From Methylorubrum rhodinum (GTDB lineage: Bacteria > Pseudomonadota > Alphaproteobacteria > Rhizobiales > Beijerinckiaceae): a stretch of 64,000 nt of DNA. The notes under the pieces are model-generated. The model ran no database searches. It was not told where the DNA came from and saw nothing but the letters and a program-made list of their open reading frames with translations. The DNA is taken from positions 1-64,000 of the forward strand of contig NZ_JACHOP010000016.1 of assembly GCF_014199935.1 (NCBI RefSeq). The letters are read 5' to 3'. The position numbers and the translations under genes are program-made. Positions 41,383 to 52,365 of the stretch are shown here, piece by piece (the stretch's first letter is position 1; each line of letters starts with the position of its first letter).

Positions 41383-42729
41383 ATGCGGAGAAACGATCGA
41401 CCGCAAACCCGGTCGCACAACCTCACGGAGCCGATCCTGACCCCCTCCGCCCGCCTCTCCGCCGCCATCGAGATCTTGGACGACATCGGCGCGCGCCGCC
41501 GCCCGGCCGCCGACGCGCTCAAGGATTGGGGCCTCGCCCACCGCTTCGCCGGCTCCGGCGACCGGGCGGCGATCGCCAGCCTCGTCTATGACGGGCTGCG
41601 GCGGCGCGCCTCCGCCGCCTTCGTCATGGGGGCCGAGACCGGGCGCGCCGTGACGATCGGCATGCTGCGGCTGCAGCGGGGGCTGGCCGAGCCGACGATT
41701 TCCGGCCTGTTCGACGGTGGCCGCTTCGCCCCCGAGCCGCTGACGGAGGACGAGCGCACGCGTCTGAAGGAGGGGAGCCTCGCGGACGCCCCGCCGGAGG
41801 TGGCGGGCGATGCCCCGGCCTTCGTGCTGCCCTCACTCGAAGCGGCCTTCGGCGACGACTTGATGGAGGAGCTGCGGGCGCTCGGGCGCCGGGCGCCGCT
41901 CGACATCCGCGTCAACGCCCTGAAGCAGACCCGCGAGCAAGCGGCGGAAGCGCTCGCCGATCTCGGGGCTTCGCCGACGCCGCTCTCGCCGCTGGGCCTG
42001 AGGGTCCCGACCGGCGAGGACGGGCGGGGCCCGGCGCTCCACGTCGATCCGCTGTTCCTGGAGGGCGGCTTCGAGATTCAGGACGAGGGCTCGCAGCTCG
42101 CGAGCCTGCTCGCGGGCGTGAAGCCGGGCGAGACCGTGGTCGATCTCTGCGCCGGCGGCGGTGGCAAGGCGCTGGCGCTGGCGAGCCTCACCGGCAACGG
42201 CGCCCGCCTGATCGCGACGGACGCCGACCCGCGCCGGCTCGCCCCGATCCACGAGCGCCTGCGCCGCTCGGGCGCCGAAGTCGAAGTCCGGACGCCGCGC
42301 ACCGGCAAGGCGCGGGCCGACGTGCTGGCCGATCTCGACGGCACGGTCGATCGGGTGCTGGTCGATGCCCCCTGCACCGGCACCGGGACGTGGCGGCGCA
42401 ACCCCGACGCCAAGTGGCGGCTGCGGCCCGGCAGCCTCGCCAACCGCATCGCCGAGCAGGCCGAGGTGCTCGACCGCGCAGCCAAACTCGTTCGGCCGGG
42501 CGGAAAGATCGTCTACGTCACCTGCTCGGTCCTTCCGGAGGAGAACGACGCGGCGGTGGACGGCCTGCTCACCCGCAGCGGCGGCACGATCGTGGCGGTC
42601 GCGACCGATCTCTCGGCCGTGCCGGGCCTCTCCGAAAAAGTCCGGCGCACGGCGCGCGGGGTGCAGATGAGCGCAGGCCTCACCGGCACCGACGGCTTCT
42701 ATGTCGCGACGATGACACGGGAATCGTGA
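41383..42729 (+). CDS. RsmB/NOP-family RNA (cytosine-5) methyltransferase
   Basis: 448 residues from ATG 41383. The N-terminal 150 residues form the NusB-like RNA-binding domain (SARLSAAIEILDDIGARRRP). The SAM-binding motif is VDLCAGGGGKALALA, motif IV with the first catalytic Cys is VLVDAPCTGTGTWRRNP, and the second, which forms the covalent RNA adduct, is VYVTCSVLPEEN. It transfers a methyl group from SAM to C5 of a cytosine in RNA, probably 16S rRNA. It lies 42 bases after the Sel1-like gene. Assigning it to rsmB itself rather than a paralogue needs a phylogeny. Confidence 0.88.
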   Translation: MRRNDRPQTRSHNLTEPILTPSARLSAAIEILDDIGARRRPAADALKDWGLAHRFAGSGDRAAIASLVYDGLRRRASAAFVMGAETGRAVTIGMLRLQRGLAEPTISGLFDGGRFAPEPLTEDERTRLKEGSLADAPPEVAGDAPAFVLPSLEAAFGDDLMEELRALGRRAPLDIRVNALKQTREQAAEALADLGASPTPLSPLGLRVPTGEDGRGPALHVDPLFLEGGFEIQDEGSQLASLLAGVKPGETVVDLCAGGGGKALALASLTGNGARLIATDADPRRLAPIHERLRRSGAEVEVRTPRTGKARADVLADLDGTVDRVLVDAPCTGTGTWRRNPDAKWRLRPGSLANRIAEQAEVLDRAAKLVRPGGKIVYVTCSVLPEENDAAVDGLLTRSGGTIVAVATDLSAVPGLSEKVRRTARGVQMSAGLTGTDGFYVATMTRES

Positions 42730-42845
42730 CCACGCTTCAGGGATCGGAACGGCTTTTTCGTCGTTGAGAGCGTGACGGCGCGCCTCAGCGGACGATCCCG
42801 CGCGGCGGCCGCCGAGGCGGGACCGACCATGACGAGGCTTCTTCC

Positions 42846-43859
42846 ATGACGCTGCACCGGCGTGCGCTGCTTGCGGGCACGGCGGCGGCCCTCACCGGCG
42901 AGACGGCGCTGGCGCAGTCGATTCAGGCGCGACCGCCCGTGCGCGTCTCCGACGACGTGGTGCAGCCCCTGCCGAAATCGGCGCCGGGCTCCGACCTCGA
43001 AGTCATCGACCTCTGGCCCGAACTGCCGCCGGGCGGCGGCGGGCCGTTCCGCTCGGAATACCGCTTCGACGAGACGCTGACCGGCGTGGTCACCGGCGTG
43101 GTGCGGCCCTGCCTGCTCGTGATCCGCCCGGAGAAGCCGAACGGCGCGGCCATCGTGGTGGCGGCGGGCGGCGGATATCGGCGCATCGATATCGGCAACG
43201 AGGGCCTGCCGGTCGGCCAATGGCTCGCCAAGGCCGGCATCACCGCCTTCGTGCTGATCTACCGGCTGCCGGTGGAGGGCTGGCGCGACGGCGCCGACGC
43301 GCCCCGGCAGGACGCGCAGCGCGCCATGCGGCTGGTGCGCTGGAGGGCGGAGGAGTTCGGGCTCGATCCCGACCGCGTCGGCGTGCTCGGTTTTTCCGCC
43401 GGCGGCCACCTGGCGGGCACCACCGCGACGGATGCCGAGCAGGACCTCTACGACGACCTCGACGAGGCCGACGGCCTCAGCGCGCGACCGAGCTTCGCCG
43501 GGTTGATCTACCCGATCGTCACCATGCGGGCGCCCTACGACCGCACCATCTCCAGCCGCAAGGTCTTGGTCGGCGACGACCCGCCGGACGCGCGGCGCCG
43601 GGCCTATTCGGTGGAGGTGCAGGTGAATGCGCGCACGCCGCCGATCTTCATGGTGCAGGCCTCCGACGACCGGATCGCGGTGACCGACCATCCGCTGCTG
43701 ATGCACGCGGCGCTCCGTCAGGCGGGCGTGCCGGTAGAGATGCACCTGTTCGAGCGCGGCGGCCACGGCTTCGGCCTCGGCGTGCCGGGAAGCCCGGCCT
43801 CGGCTTGGCCCGCGCTGTTCATGGCCTGGATGCGCGGTCACGGCCTGTTGAAGGCGTAG
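42846..43859 (+). CDS. Exported alpha/beta hydrolase (esterase-like)
   Basis: 337 residues. The start HRRALLAGTAAALTGETALA has the twin-arginine pattern and is probably a Tat signal. The nucleophile elbow is GVLGFSAGGHLAG (Gly-x-Ser-x-Gly, Ser in FSAGG), the acid is likely the Asp in QASDDRIAVTDHP, and the His lies in FERGGHGFGLG. An oxyanion segment IVVAAGGGYRRID precedes the elbow, as in BD-FAE/acetyl-esterase-like enzymes. Predicted periplasmic ester hydrolase; substrate unknown. Terminated by the hairpin at 43.87 kb. Confidence 0.88.
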   Translation: MTLHRRALLAGTAAALTGETALAQSIQARPPVRVSDDVVQPLPKSAPGSDLEVIDLWPELPPGGGGPFRSEYRFDETLTGVVTGVVRPCLLVIRPEKPNGAAIVVAAGGGYRRIDIGNEGLPVGQWLAKAGITAFVLIYRLPVEGWRDGADAPRQDAQRAMRLVRWRAEEFGLDPDRVGVLGFSAGGHLAGTTATDAEQDLYDDLDEADGLSARPSFAGLIYPIVTMRAPYDRTISSRKVLVGDDPPDARRRAYSVEVQVNARTPPIFMVQASDDRIAVTDHPLLMHAALRQAGVPVEMHLFERGGHGFGLGVPGSPASAWPALFMAWMRGHGLLKA

Positions 43860-43863
43860 GCGA

Positions 43864-43887
43864 GCGGCCCCCGATGAGAGGGGCCGC
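43864..43887. terminator. Bidirectional hairpin terminator
   Basis: GCGGCCCC and GGGGCCGC form an eight-base-pair GC-rich stem with an eight-base loop, in the 43-base gap between two convergent genes. Confidence 0.65.
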
Positions 43888-43902
43888 CCGACTTCGAAAA
43901 GA

Positions 43903-44145
43903 TCAGAAGCAGCGGCGCTTGCGCACCACGGTCACACGGCCGAACGGGCCGCGGCGCTTGGTGATGACGGTCTTGCAGCGGGGCCCGCGGATCACCTCGC
44001 GGCGAACGACCCGAGCCTGCTGGAACAGCCCGTCGGAGACCGGGGCGGCACCCGGCAAGGAGCCCGCGAGGGGAAGGGCGGAAGCCGGCGCGGCGGCGCC
44101 GAGGCCTGCGAGCGCGACGGCGATTCCGAAGAGAGCAGATCTCAT
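43903..44145 (-). CDS. Small exported basic protein, unknown
   Basis: 80 residues from ATG 44145 (AGGAGT nine bases upstream); the frame extends further but the signal peptide MRSALFGIAVALAGLGAAAP fixes this start. The mature part is Arg/Lys-rich with two Cys (PRCKTVITKRR and the final RCF), which may form a disulfide. Such short cationic periplasmic proteins are common in Methylobacteriaceae (from memory). Function unknown. Confidence 0.6.
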   Translation of the reverse strand: MRSALFGIAVALAGLGAAAPASALPLAGSLPGAAPVSDGLFQQARVVRREVIRGPRCKTVITKRRGPFGRVTVVRKRRCF

Positions 44146-44312
44146 GGTCGGAGTGACTCCTGTCCGTTTCGAGGGGCTGCGGGTGTCGCTCTCGGCGAGT
44201 GAACGCCCGGTTAACGGAAGGGGTGCCGCGCCGGTCGCACGGGTGACGCGACGCCGCACGCGTTGCGCCGCCGGGATGCCTCGTCTAACCGGGACCCAAA
44301 GGGCCCGAGCGC

Positions 44313-45893
44313 ATGACCAGCACCTCCTCCGCCATCGACACGTCCCACCACGACAAGATCTTGATCGTGGATTTCGGCTCGCAGGTCACACAGCTGATCG
44401 CCCGGCGGGTGCGCGAGGAGGGGGTCTATTGCGAGATCGTGCCCTTCACCAAGGCCGAGGCCGCCTTCGAGGCGCACCGGCCCAAGGGCGTGATCCTGTC
44501 CGGGGGGCCTGAATCCGTCACCACCGACCTGTCCCCGCGAGCCCCGCAAAAAATCTTCGAGGCGGGCGTGCCGGTCTTCGGCATCTGCTACGGCCAGCAG
44601 ACCATGGCGGCGCAGCTCGGCGGTCAGGTCGAGGGCGGGCACCATGCCGAGTTCGGACGCGCCGAGGTCGAGATTGTCTCGGATTCTCCTCTCTTCAGAG
44701 GGGTCTGGCATGTGGGGGAAAAATATCCCGTCTGGATGAGCCACGGCGACCGCGTCACCAAGCTGCCCGACGGCTTCACCACGGTGGCGATGTCGCGCAA
44801 CGCCCCCTTCGCCGCCGTCGCCGACGAGGCCCGCAAATACTATGCGGTCCAGTTCCATCCGGAGGTGCATCACACCCCGCACGGCGCCCTGCTGATCCGC
44901 AACTTCGTGCGCGACATCGCCGGCTGCTCCGGCGACTGGACCATGGGCACCTACCGCGAGGAGGCGGTTCGCCGGATCCGCGAGCAGGTCGGCCGGGAGC
45001 GGGTCATCTGTGGCCTGTCCGGGGGCGTCGACTCCTCGGTCGCCGCGGTGCTGATCCACGAGGCGATCGGCGACCAGCTCACCTGCGTCTTCGTCGATCA
45101 CGGCCTGATGCGGCTCGGTGAGGGCGAGGAGGTCGTGCGCCTGTTCCGCGACCACTACAACATCCCCCTCGTCCACGTTCAGGCGCAGGACCTGTTCATC
45201 GGCGCGCTGGAGGGCGTCGACGACCCGGAGGTGAAGCGCAAGACGATCGGGCGGCTGTTCATCGACGTGTTCGAGGCCGAGGCCCAGAAGATCGGCGGCG
45301 CGGCGTTCCTGGCGCAGGGCACGCTCTACCCGGACGTGATCGAGAGCGTGTCGTTCTCCGGCGGCCCGTCGGTGACGATCAAGAGCCACCACAATGTCGG
45401 CGGGCTCCCCGAGCGCATGAACATGCGCCTCGTCGAACCCTTGCGCGAACTGTTCAAGGACGAGGTGCGCCTGCTCGGCCGCGAACTCGGCCTGCCCGAG
45501 AGTTTTGTGGGCCGCCATCCCTTCCCCGGCCCCGGGCTGGCGATCCGCTGCCCCGGCGTGATCACCCGCGAGAAGCTGGAGGCCCTGCGCAAGGCCGACG
45601 CGATCTACCTCGACGAGATTCGCCAAGCCGGCCTCTACGACACGATCTGGCAGGCCTTCGCGGTGATCCTGCCCGTGAAGACGGTCGGCGTGATGGGCGA
45701 CGGGCGCACCTACGACCATGTCTGCGCGCTGCGCGCCGTCACCTCGGTCGACGGCATGACCGCCGACTTCTACCCCTTCGACATGGCCTTCCTCGGTCGC
45801 GTGGCGACGCGGATCATCAACGAGGTCAAAGGCATCAACCGGGTGACCTACGACATCACCTCGAAGCCGCCCGGTACTATCGAGTGGGAATGA
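44313..45893 (+). CDS. guaA: GMP synthase (glutamine-hydrolysing)
   Basis: 526 residues, the usual length. The N-terminal class I glutamine amidotransferase domain has Cys in [14 protein letters not shown] and the His-Glu pair in [12 protein letters not shown]. The ATP pyrophosphatase domain has the PP-loop [15 protein letters not shown]. The C-terminal dimerisation domain ends PPGTIEWE as in all GuaA proteins. It converts XMP to GMP using ATP and glutamine. Single gene, followed by a long noncoding stretch with repeats. Confidence 0.97.
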   Translation: MTSTSSAIDTSHHDKILIVDFGSQVTQLIARRVREEGVYCEIVPFTKAEAAFEAHRPKGVILSGGPESVTTDLSPRAPQKIFEAGVPVFGICYGQQTMAAQLGGQVEGGHHAEFGRAEVEIVSDSPLFRGVWHVGEKYPVWMSHGDRVTKLPDGFTTVAMSRNAPFAAVADEARKYYAVQFHPEVHHTPHGALLIRNFVRDIAGCSGDWTMGTYREEAVRRIREQVGRERVICGLSGGVDSSVAAVLIHEAIGDQLTCVFVDHGLMRLGEGEEVVRLFRDHYNIPLVHVQAQDLFIGALEGVDDPEVKRKTIGRLFIDVFEAEAQKIGGAAFLAQGTLYPDVIESVSFSGGPSVTIKSHHNVGGLPERMNMRLVEPLRELFKDEVRLLGRELGLPESFVGRHPFPGPGLAIRCPGVITREKLEALRKADAIYLDEIRQAGLYDTIWQAFAVILPVKTVGVMGDGRTYDHVCALRAVTSVDGMTADFYPFDMAFLGRVATRIINEVKGINRVTYDITSKPPGTIEWE

Positions 45894-46194
45894 TTTTCGC
45901 CCATCCGGACGTATCCGAAACCGCAGTGGATGCTCCATTGCCTGAAGGCGGTGGCATCCGGTTACGGCTTGAAGCCGGATCGGTTCGCCGTTCGACCGAC
46001 AGGTGCCTCATCAGGTGACGTAGAACTTGTCGTCAGCTTCGGGTGGGAGCTGAAAGCCTGTTTGACTCAATTTCTTCGAGATCGAACCGGCGTGATGCTG
46101 CGATCGTCCCAAGCCTCACCCTCATTCTGGGGGGCTGAGCGTCAGCTCGGCCTCGAAGGAGGGCTCCAGGGATCGCGCGACTTACTACCAATTT

Positions 46195-46300
46195 GCACGG
46201 AACATGACCGATGGTCATGCTTCATGCGTCCGGCGGACGACCGCTGCCGTGCAGGCGCGCGGGCCATCGGCGATGAGTCATGGTCATCGCCGATTGGTAT
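46195..46300. repeat. 106-base structured repeat, copy 1
   Basis: This copy contains two palindromes: CATGACC-GAT-GGTCATG (46203-46219) and ATCGGCGATGA-gtcatgg-TCATCGCCGAT (46266-46294, 11-base-pair stem). It is about 90 per cent identical to the copy at 46346-46451 by eye. Probably a REP-like or small structured element. Confidence 0.7.
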
Positions 46301-46345
46301 TGCGGAGCGTTCCTTCGAGGATGCCGGGCAGGACCTCAGCAAGCT

Positions 46346-46451
46346 GCACGGAACAGGACCGATGGTCCTGCTTCATACGTCCGGCGGACGACCGCCGCCG
46401 CGCAGTCGCGCGGGCCATCGTCGATGAGTCACCGTCATCGCCGATCGGTAT
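46346..46451. repeat. 106-base structured repeat, copy 2
   Basis: Direct repeat of copy 1, beginning 151 bases later. The first palindrome reads CAGGACC-GAT-GGTCCTG (46354-46370): both sides of one base pair differ from copy 1, so the stem is preserved. The second stem has one mismatch relative to copy 1. Confidence 0.7.
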
Positions 46452-46842
46452 GAGACCCCGCATCCCGTCGCAGCGTCCTCGCTCGACAGACCTGACGCGA
46501 TCATCGCCGAGAACGGGCGCCGATGCTCCTGCCGCGCTACGGGCGGTCGTCCGGGCGACGCCAGTTTACCCCGCAGAGCCCGATCCGAACGCCGTCGACC
46601 CGCCATCGCGACGGCCCGCCGAAAGCTGTTGCGACGACCCCATGCGTCTACCCGGCGATCCCTGGTCCGCGAGATGGATCACGTTGCGCGGCTCGCGCTG
46701 AGCGACGGCCCTCTCCAGAGCGTCGGGCACCGACTCCGAGCGCAGGCGGCCGGCCATGGGCCCGGCCGACGAACCGCCTACCGAAGGCCTTCATCCTGAA
46801 CTTGTCGAAGGACGAGCACCGCCGCGAGGTGCATAGTGGGCG

Positions 46843-46917
46843 TGGTGGGCGCGACAGGGATCGAACCTGTGACCCTTCGCGTGTGAAGCGAATGCTCTCC
46901 CGCTGAGCTACGCACCC
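46843..46917 (-). tRNA. tRNA-Val (anticodon CAC)
   Basis: On the minus strand from 46917, GGGTGCGTAGCTCAGCGG starts the gene. The anticodon stem-loop TTCGC-TTCACAC-GCGAA gives CAC, the T-arm has AGGTTCGATCC, and the acceptor closes with CGCGCCC, then A and an encoded CCA at 46843-46845. One G-U pair is in the acceptor stem. Length 75 bases. Confidence 0.93.
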
Positions 46918-47124
46918 GAGCCCCGACATGCCGCTCGGGAAAGGCGGCACGGGCGCCGCAAACGCGACGTGAGCGCCGTATACGTCGGGTCGGGGCGCTC
47001 GTAAAGCGCTTATGTGCCGGCCAACGGGCGTGTCCGATTTGTCCGGCGATCTGTCTTGTCCTGTCCGTCGAATCGGACTAGGCAGCCGAACCGTACGGTA
47101 CAGTACGCTTCCGCCCAACGGTTC
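46918..47124. other. Intergenic stretch, divergent promoters
   Basis: About 207 bases between tRNA-Val (leftward) and the TetR-like gene (rightward). Apart from the operator candidate at 47092-47107 nothing else is recognised. Confidence 0.4.
47092..47107. promoter_or_regulatory. Candidate operator for the TetR-like regulator
   Basis: CGTAC-ggtaca-GTACG is a perfect inverted repeat of five bases with a six-base centre, located 17 bases before the ATG at 47125. Size and place suit autoregulation by a TetR-type dimer. Confidence 0.45.
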
Positions 47125-48820
<1,696 letters not shown>

Positions 48821-48830
48821 TTTGTCAGTT

Positions 48831-48905
48831 TCAGGCCGTGCTTCGCTCGGCCTGACCGTCGAGGATGAGGCCGGCGTCGCGATAGCGGCGCCGGCCTTTC
48901 TCTTT
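48831..48905 (+). terminator. ilvC terminator (two hairpins)
   Basis: First hairpin TCAGGCCG...CGGCCTGA (48831-48855, eight base pairs). The second is AGGCCGGCG...CGCCGGCCT (48868-48897, nine base pairs), followed by TTCTCTTT. The second with its T-rich tail is a good intrinsic terminator. Confidence 0.75.
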
Positions 48906-49008
48906 GGCATCGCGGGCATTTTGCCCTTCGCCGATGGGCCGCCGACGTGCCACAACGGCCGCGCCCGCGCGAGACGGGCCGGACGAGAAGAGATCAGGGA
49001 GACGACGT

Positions 49009-49662
49009 ATGGAATCGCTCTACAGCCGGGAGCACCGGGCACTCCAGGACGCGTTCGAGACCCGAAAACTCGCCGACTTCCTCGACAAGCACCACGTCCA
49101 GCCGGCGATCGGCGAGCAGGACCGCGCGTTCATCGAGAGCCGCGACATGTTCTTCCTCTCCACGGTCGATCCGGACGGCAACCCGACCGTCTCCTACAAG
49201 GGCGGCCCGACCGGCGTGGTGAAGGTGCTGGGCCCGAACGAACTCGCCTTCCCCGGCTTCGACGGCAACGGCATGTTCCTGTCGATGGGCAACGTCGCCG
49301 GCCAGGGCAAGGTCGGCCTGCTGTTCATCGATTTCGAGACGCCGCACCGCCTGCGCGTCCAGGGCACCGCCCGGATCGTGCGCGACGATCCGCTGCTCTC
49401 GCAATGGACGGAGGCGAAGTACGTCGTGCGCGTCGATGTCACGAAGGCCTGGGTCAACTGCCCGCGCTACATCCACAAGCACACCAAGCTCGAACAGAGC
49501 CGCTACGTGCCGAAGCCCGAGACCGAGACGCCCCTCGCCCAGTGGAAGCGCCTCGACATCGTGCAGGAGGTCATCAGCGACGAGGACAAGGCCCGCGTCG
49601 AGCGCGAGGGCGTGCTCGATCTCGACGCCTACGGCGCCAAGGTGATGAAGGGCGAGGCCTGA
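49009..49662 (+). CDS. Pyridoxamine 5'-phosphate oxidase-like flavin-binding protein
   Basis: 217 residues from ATG 49009 (AGGGAG upstream; earlier Met codons lack a site). It has the split-barrel fold signature: a Met-Phe-Phe-Leu-Ser-Thr-Val-Asp-Pro-Asp-Gly-Asn-Pro segment near 45-60, VLGPNELAFPGFDGNGMFLS and LLFIDFETPHRLRVQGTARI, typical of FMN-binding oxidoreductases of the PPOX superfamily. Cys in NCPRYIHKH is conserved in this subgroup. The true substrate is unknown. It ends directly against the convergent HAD gene, with no base between the stops. Confidence 0.85.
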   Translation: MESLYSREHRALQDAFETRKLADFLDKHHVQPAIGEQDRAFIESRDMFFLSTVDPDGNPTVSYKGGPTGVVKVLGPNELAFPGFDGNGMFLSMGNVAGQGKVGLLFIDFETPHRLRVQGTARIVRDDPLLSQWTEAKYVVRVDVTKAWVNCPRYIHKHTKLEQSRYVPKPETETPLAQWKRLDIVQEVISDEDKARVEREGVLDLDAYGAKVMKGEA

Positions 49663-50352
49663 TCAGCCCGCGAGCTGCCGCGCGAGGTCGGCGAGGTCGC
49701 GCGCCGCGAACGTGACCGGCCCGGCGGGCCCCGTCTCGCCGCCCGCCGGGCCGTTCTCGTGGGGGCGGGCGATGTGGGCGGTCGAGAGCCCCTCCCCGGC
49801 CGCCGCGGCGAGGTCGTTCGAATGCGAGGCGACCATCAGGGTCTCCTCCGCGGCAAAGCCCAGGGCCGTCACCGCGTCGCGGTAGAGGGCAGGCTTCGGC
49901 TTGTAGTCGCGGGAGAATCCGGCGCCGAGCACGGCGTCGAAGACGAGGCCGTTGCGGCGGGCGAGCGCCACGATCAGGCTGACATGCCCGTTCGAGAGCG
50001 GCGCCAGCACGAATTTTTGGCGGAGTTCCGCCATCGCGGCGGGCACCTCGGGCCACGCGTCGAGGCGGTGCCAGGCGAGCACCAACTCGCGCTTGACCGC
50101 CGCCGAGACGCCGGCGTGGCCGAACGCTTCCAAAAGATCGTCCAGGCTCTCGGCCTGGAGCGTGTCGAGGTCGGCGAAGGGGCGTGCCCCGGAGCGTACC
50201 GCCTCCATCGACGGCTGATAGCGCCCCCGCCACGCGTCGGCGAAGGCGCCGCCGTCGAGGCCGGGGAGGAGGCGCTCGACCTCGCGGGCGACGCCGGAGC
50301 GCCAATCGACCAGCGTTCCGAACGTGTCGAAGACGAGCGCCCGGATCGCCAT
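49663..50352 (-). CDS. HAD superfamily hydrolase, haloacid dehalogenase type II-like
   Basis: 229 residues. The nucleophile Asp is in LVFDTFGTLVDWRSG near the start. Motif II is LAPLSNGHVSLI (Ser/Thr), the Lys lies in GFSRDYKPKPALYRDAV, and motif IV acidic and polar residues are in MVASHSNDLAAAAGEG. The second position after the nucleophile (Asp-Thr-Phe) matches the type II haloacid dehalogenase group rather than phosphatases with Asp-x-Asp. It could hydrolyse 2-haloacids, useful for methylotrophs on chlorinated compounds, but that is inference. It lies five bases after the trpS stop, on the same strand. Confidence 0.87.
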   Translation of the reverse strand: MAIRALVFDTFGTLVDWRSGVAREVERLLPGLDGGAFADAWRGRYQPSMEAVRSGARPFADLDTLQAESLDDLLEAFGHAGVSAAVKRELVLAWHRLDAWPEVPAAMAELRQKFVLAPLSNGHVSLIVALARRNGLVFDAVLGAGFSRDYKPKPALYRDAVTALGFAAEETLMVASHSNDLAAAAGEGLSTAHIARPHENGPAGGETGPAGPVTFAARDLADLARQLAG

Positions 50353-50357
50353 CGGGC

Positions 50358-51419
50358 TCAGACCGCCCGGAGCGCCGGCCCGCGCCGGACGAAGCCGACG
50401 ATGTCCTTGACGGCGTCCAGCGTCGGGGCGGCGATCTGTTCCGCCCGCCCCGCGCCATCGGCCAGTACCGCGTCGATATGGGCGGGGTCGGCCACGAGCC
50501 GCTTCATCTCGGCATTGATCGGCGCAAGGGTCTCGACGGCCAAATCCACCAAGGCCGGCTTGAAGCTCGAGAACTGCGCACCCCCAAAGTCCTTCAGCAC
50601 CTCCTCGCGGGTGATGCCGCGGAGCGCCGCGAAGATGCCCACCAGATTGTCGGCCTCGGGCCGTCCCTTGAGGCCCTCGATCTCGGAGGGCAGTGAATCC
50701 GGGTCGGTCTTGGCCCTGCGCACCTTCTGGGCGATGGCGTCGGCGTCGTCGGTCAGCGCGATGCGCGAATACTCGGACGGGTCCGACTTCGACATTTTCT
50801 TGGTGCCGTCACGCAAGGACATGACGCGGGCGGCGGGGCCGCCGATCAGCGGCTCGGTGAACGGGAAGAACTGCTCGCCGTGGCCATGCGCCTGGATCGA
50901 CGGGCCGAAGTCGTTGTTGAACTTCTGGGCGATGTCGCGGGTCAGTTCGAGGTGCTGCTTCTGGTCCTCGCCGACCGGCACGTGCGTCGCCCGGTAGGCC
51001 AGGATGTCGGCCGCCATCAGCACCGGATAGTCGTAGAGGCCGATGCTCGCGTTCTCCCGGTCCTTGCCGGCCTTGTCCTTAAACTGCGTCATGCGGTTGA
51101 GCCAGCCCAGCCGCGCGACGCAGTTGAAGATCCAGGCGAGTTCCGCGTGCTGCGGTACCTGGGACTGATTGAAGACGATGGATCGCTTCGGATCAATGCC
51201 GGCGGCGAGGAACGCGGCGGTGACTTCGCGGATCTGGCCGCGCAGCGCCTGCGGGTCCTGCCACAGGGTGATCGCGTGCAGATCGACCACGCAGTAGAGG
51301 CACTGCGCGTCGCGCTCCTGCATCTCGACGAACCGCTTGATGGCGCCGAGATAGTTGCCGAGGTGGAGGTTTCCGGTCGGCTGGACGCCGGAGAAGACGA
51401 GTTCGTTGAACGCGGCCAT
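50358..51419 (-). CDS. trpS: Tryptophanyl-tRNA synthetase
   Basis: 353 residues. The class I ATP-binding motif (HIGH equivalent) is [12 protein letters not shown], preceded by the substrate-binding FSGVQPTGN; the KMSKS loop is [13 protein letters not shown]. The gap [20 protein letters not shown] is typical of bacterial TrpS. It charges tRNA-Trp with tryptophan. Transcribed towards the HAD gene, five bases apart, so they may form an operon. Confidence 0.97.
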   Translation of the reverse strand: MAAFNELVFSGVQPTGNLHLGNYLGAIKRFVEMQERDAQCLYCVVDLHAITLWQDPQALRGQIREVTAAFLAAGIDPKRSIVFNQSQVPQHAELAWIFNCVARLGWLNRMTQFKDKAGKDRENASIGLYDYPVLMAADILAYRATHVPVGEDQKQHLELTRDIAQKFNNDFGPSIQAHGHGEQFFPFTEPLIGGPAARVMSLRDGTKKMSKSDPSEYSRIALTDDADAIAQKVRRAKTDPDSLPSEIEGLKGRPEADNLVGIFAALRGITREEVLKDFGGAQFSSFKPALVDLAVETLAPINAEMKRLVADPAHIDAVLADGAGRAEQIAAPTLDAVKDIVGFVRRGPALRAV

Positions 51420-51530
51420 CGGCTCGGGTCCCAGGGTGAGGCCGGGCCGAGGCGATCTCGCATCCCGCTAGAAGCGGCGGTTTCTGGCCCGGCGGTGGCG
51501 CCGGGTCAAGGCGAGGGAGTACGCGTTCCC

Positions 51531-51633
51531 CTCCCCCTTGCGGGAAGCGGTTAGGGTTGGGGGTCGTGCAGAAGGTACCGCACCGGTCCCTCCCGAGCCA
51601 CCCCCACCTCCATCTCCTCCCCGCAAGGGGGAG
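51531..51633. repeat. Intergenic inverted repeat (alphaproteobacterial type)
   Basis: CTCCCCCTTGCGGG at 51531-51544 is repeated exactly in inverted form as CCCGCAAGGGGGAG at 51620-51633, with Pro-like C-rich runs around both copies. This C/G-rich design is a familiar dispersed repeat in alphaproteobacterial genomes (from memory). It lies between the trpS start and the phoH stop and could end the phoH transcript. Confidence 0.65.
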
Positions 51634-51648
51634 GAGAGGCGCCCTGCC

Positions 51649-52365
51649 CTAAAGGCTCGCCTCCTCGAACGCCCGCACCCACTCGGCGCAGATGCCGGAG
51701 CGGACGATGTCGTCGAGGGTGAATTCGACGATCGGAATGCTCATCATCCGGCTCTTCACCAGATGGATGACGGTGCGCAAGCCGGAGGTCTCGCGCAAAT
51801 CGGTCTGCGAGACGTCGCCGTTGATGATGACCTGGCAATCGTCGCCGATGCGGGTCAGGAACATCTTGATCTCGGCGGTGGTGGTGTTCTGCGCCTCGTC
51901 GAGGATCACGAGGCAGTTCTTGAAGGTGCGTCCGCGCATCACCTCGAAGGGCACCACCTCGATGTCGCCGGCCTTGACCGCGACGTCGAAGGCGCCTGCG
52001 CCCATGCGCTCCTTCATCGTTTCGGTGAGCGGGGCGACCCAGGGCGCGATCTTCTCCTCCAGCGTGCCGGGGAAGAAGCCCAGCGAGCGGCCGGAGGGGA
52101 CGTTGGGGCGGGTGATGACGACCTTGGCGATCCGGCGCTGGCGGAGCTGGTCGGCGGCGCGGGTGCCGGCGATGAAGGTCTTGCCGGTGCCGGCGGGCCC
52201 CAGGACGATGACCTGGGCGGACGTCGCGAGAGCGTCGAGGTACTGGCCCTGTCGGTCGGTCAGGGGTTGGATCGGGGCGGGATTGCGTTCCTCGTCGAAC
52301 CGGGTCCGATGCATCCGGATCGGTCGGTCCTCAACCAGTTCAAGCCGTGCGCGTCGTCTCTTCAT
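51649..52365 (-). CDS. PhoH-family ATPase
   Basis: 238 residues from ATG 52365, with GGAG nine bases upstream; the extra upstream frame to 52503 looks noncoding. Walker A is LGPAGTGKTFIAG, Walker B is CLVILDEAQN, and between them RPNVPSGRSLGFFPGTLEEK is the PhoH signature. No PIN or KH domain is attached, so it is the short single-domain form. PhoH proteins are SF1-related ATPases tied to RNA metabolism and phosphate stress. It stands alone, not next to ybeY, so it is probably the second PhoH paralogue, not the one in the ybeZ operon. Confidence 0.9.
   Translation of the reverse strand: MKRRRARLELVEDRPIRMHRTRFDEERNPAPIQPLTDRQGQYLDALATSAQVIVLGPAGTGKTFIAGTRAADQLRQRRIAKVVITRPNVPSGRSLGFFPGTLEEKIAPWVAPLTETMKERMGAGAFDVAVKAGDIEVVPFEVMRGRTFKNCLVILDEAQNTTTAEIKMFLTRIGDDCQVIINGDVSQTDLRETSGLRTVIHLVKSRMMSIPIVEFTLDDIVRSGICAEWVRAFEEASL

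Larger units (their letters stand above)
45894..46842. other. Long noncoding stretch with structured repeats
   Basis: About 950 bases without a convincing gene. After guaA there is a hairpin-like ATCCGG...CCGGAT at roughly 45957-45981 that may end the guaA transcript. The middle holds the pair of 106-base repeats listed separately. Frames here give Arg/Ser/Pro-rich proteins without ribosome-binding sites and are treated as noise. Confidence 0.6.

Noticed and set aside
44211..45938. 575-residue frame on the minus strand
   Set aside because: Antisense to guaA, which is certain.
46195..46451. CRISPR-like array
   Set aside because: Only two repeats of 106 bases, too long and internally palindromic; no spacers of uniform length and no cas genes.
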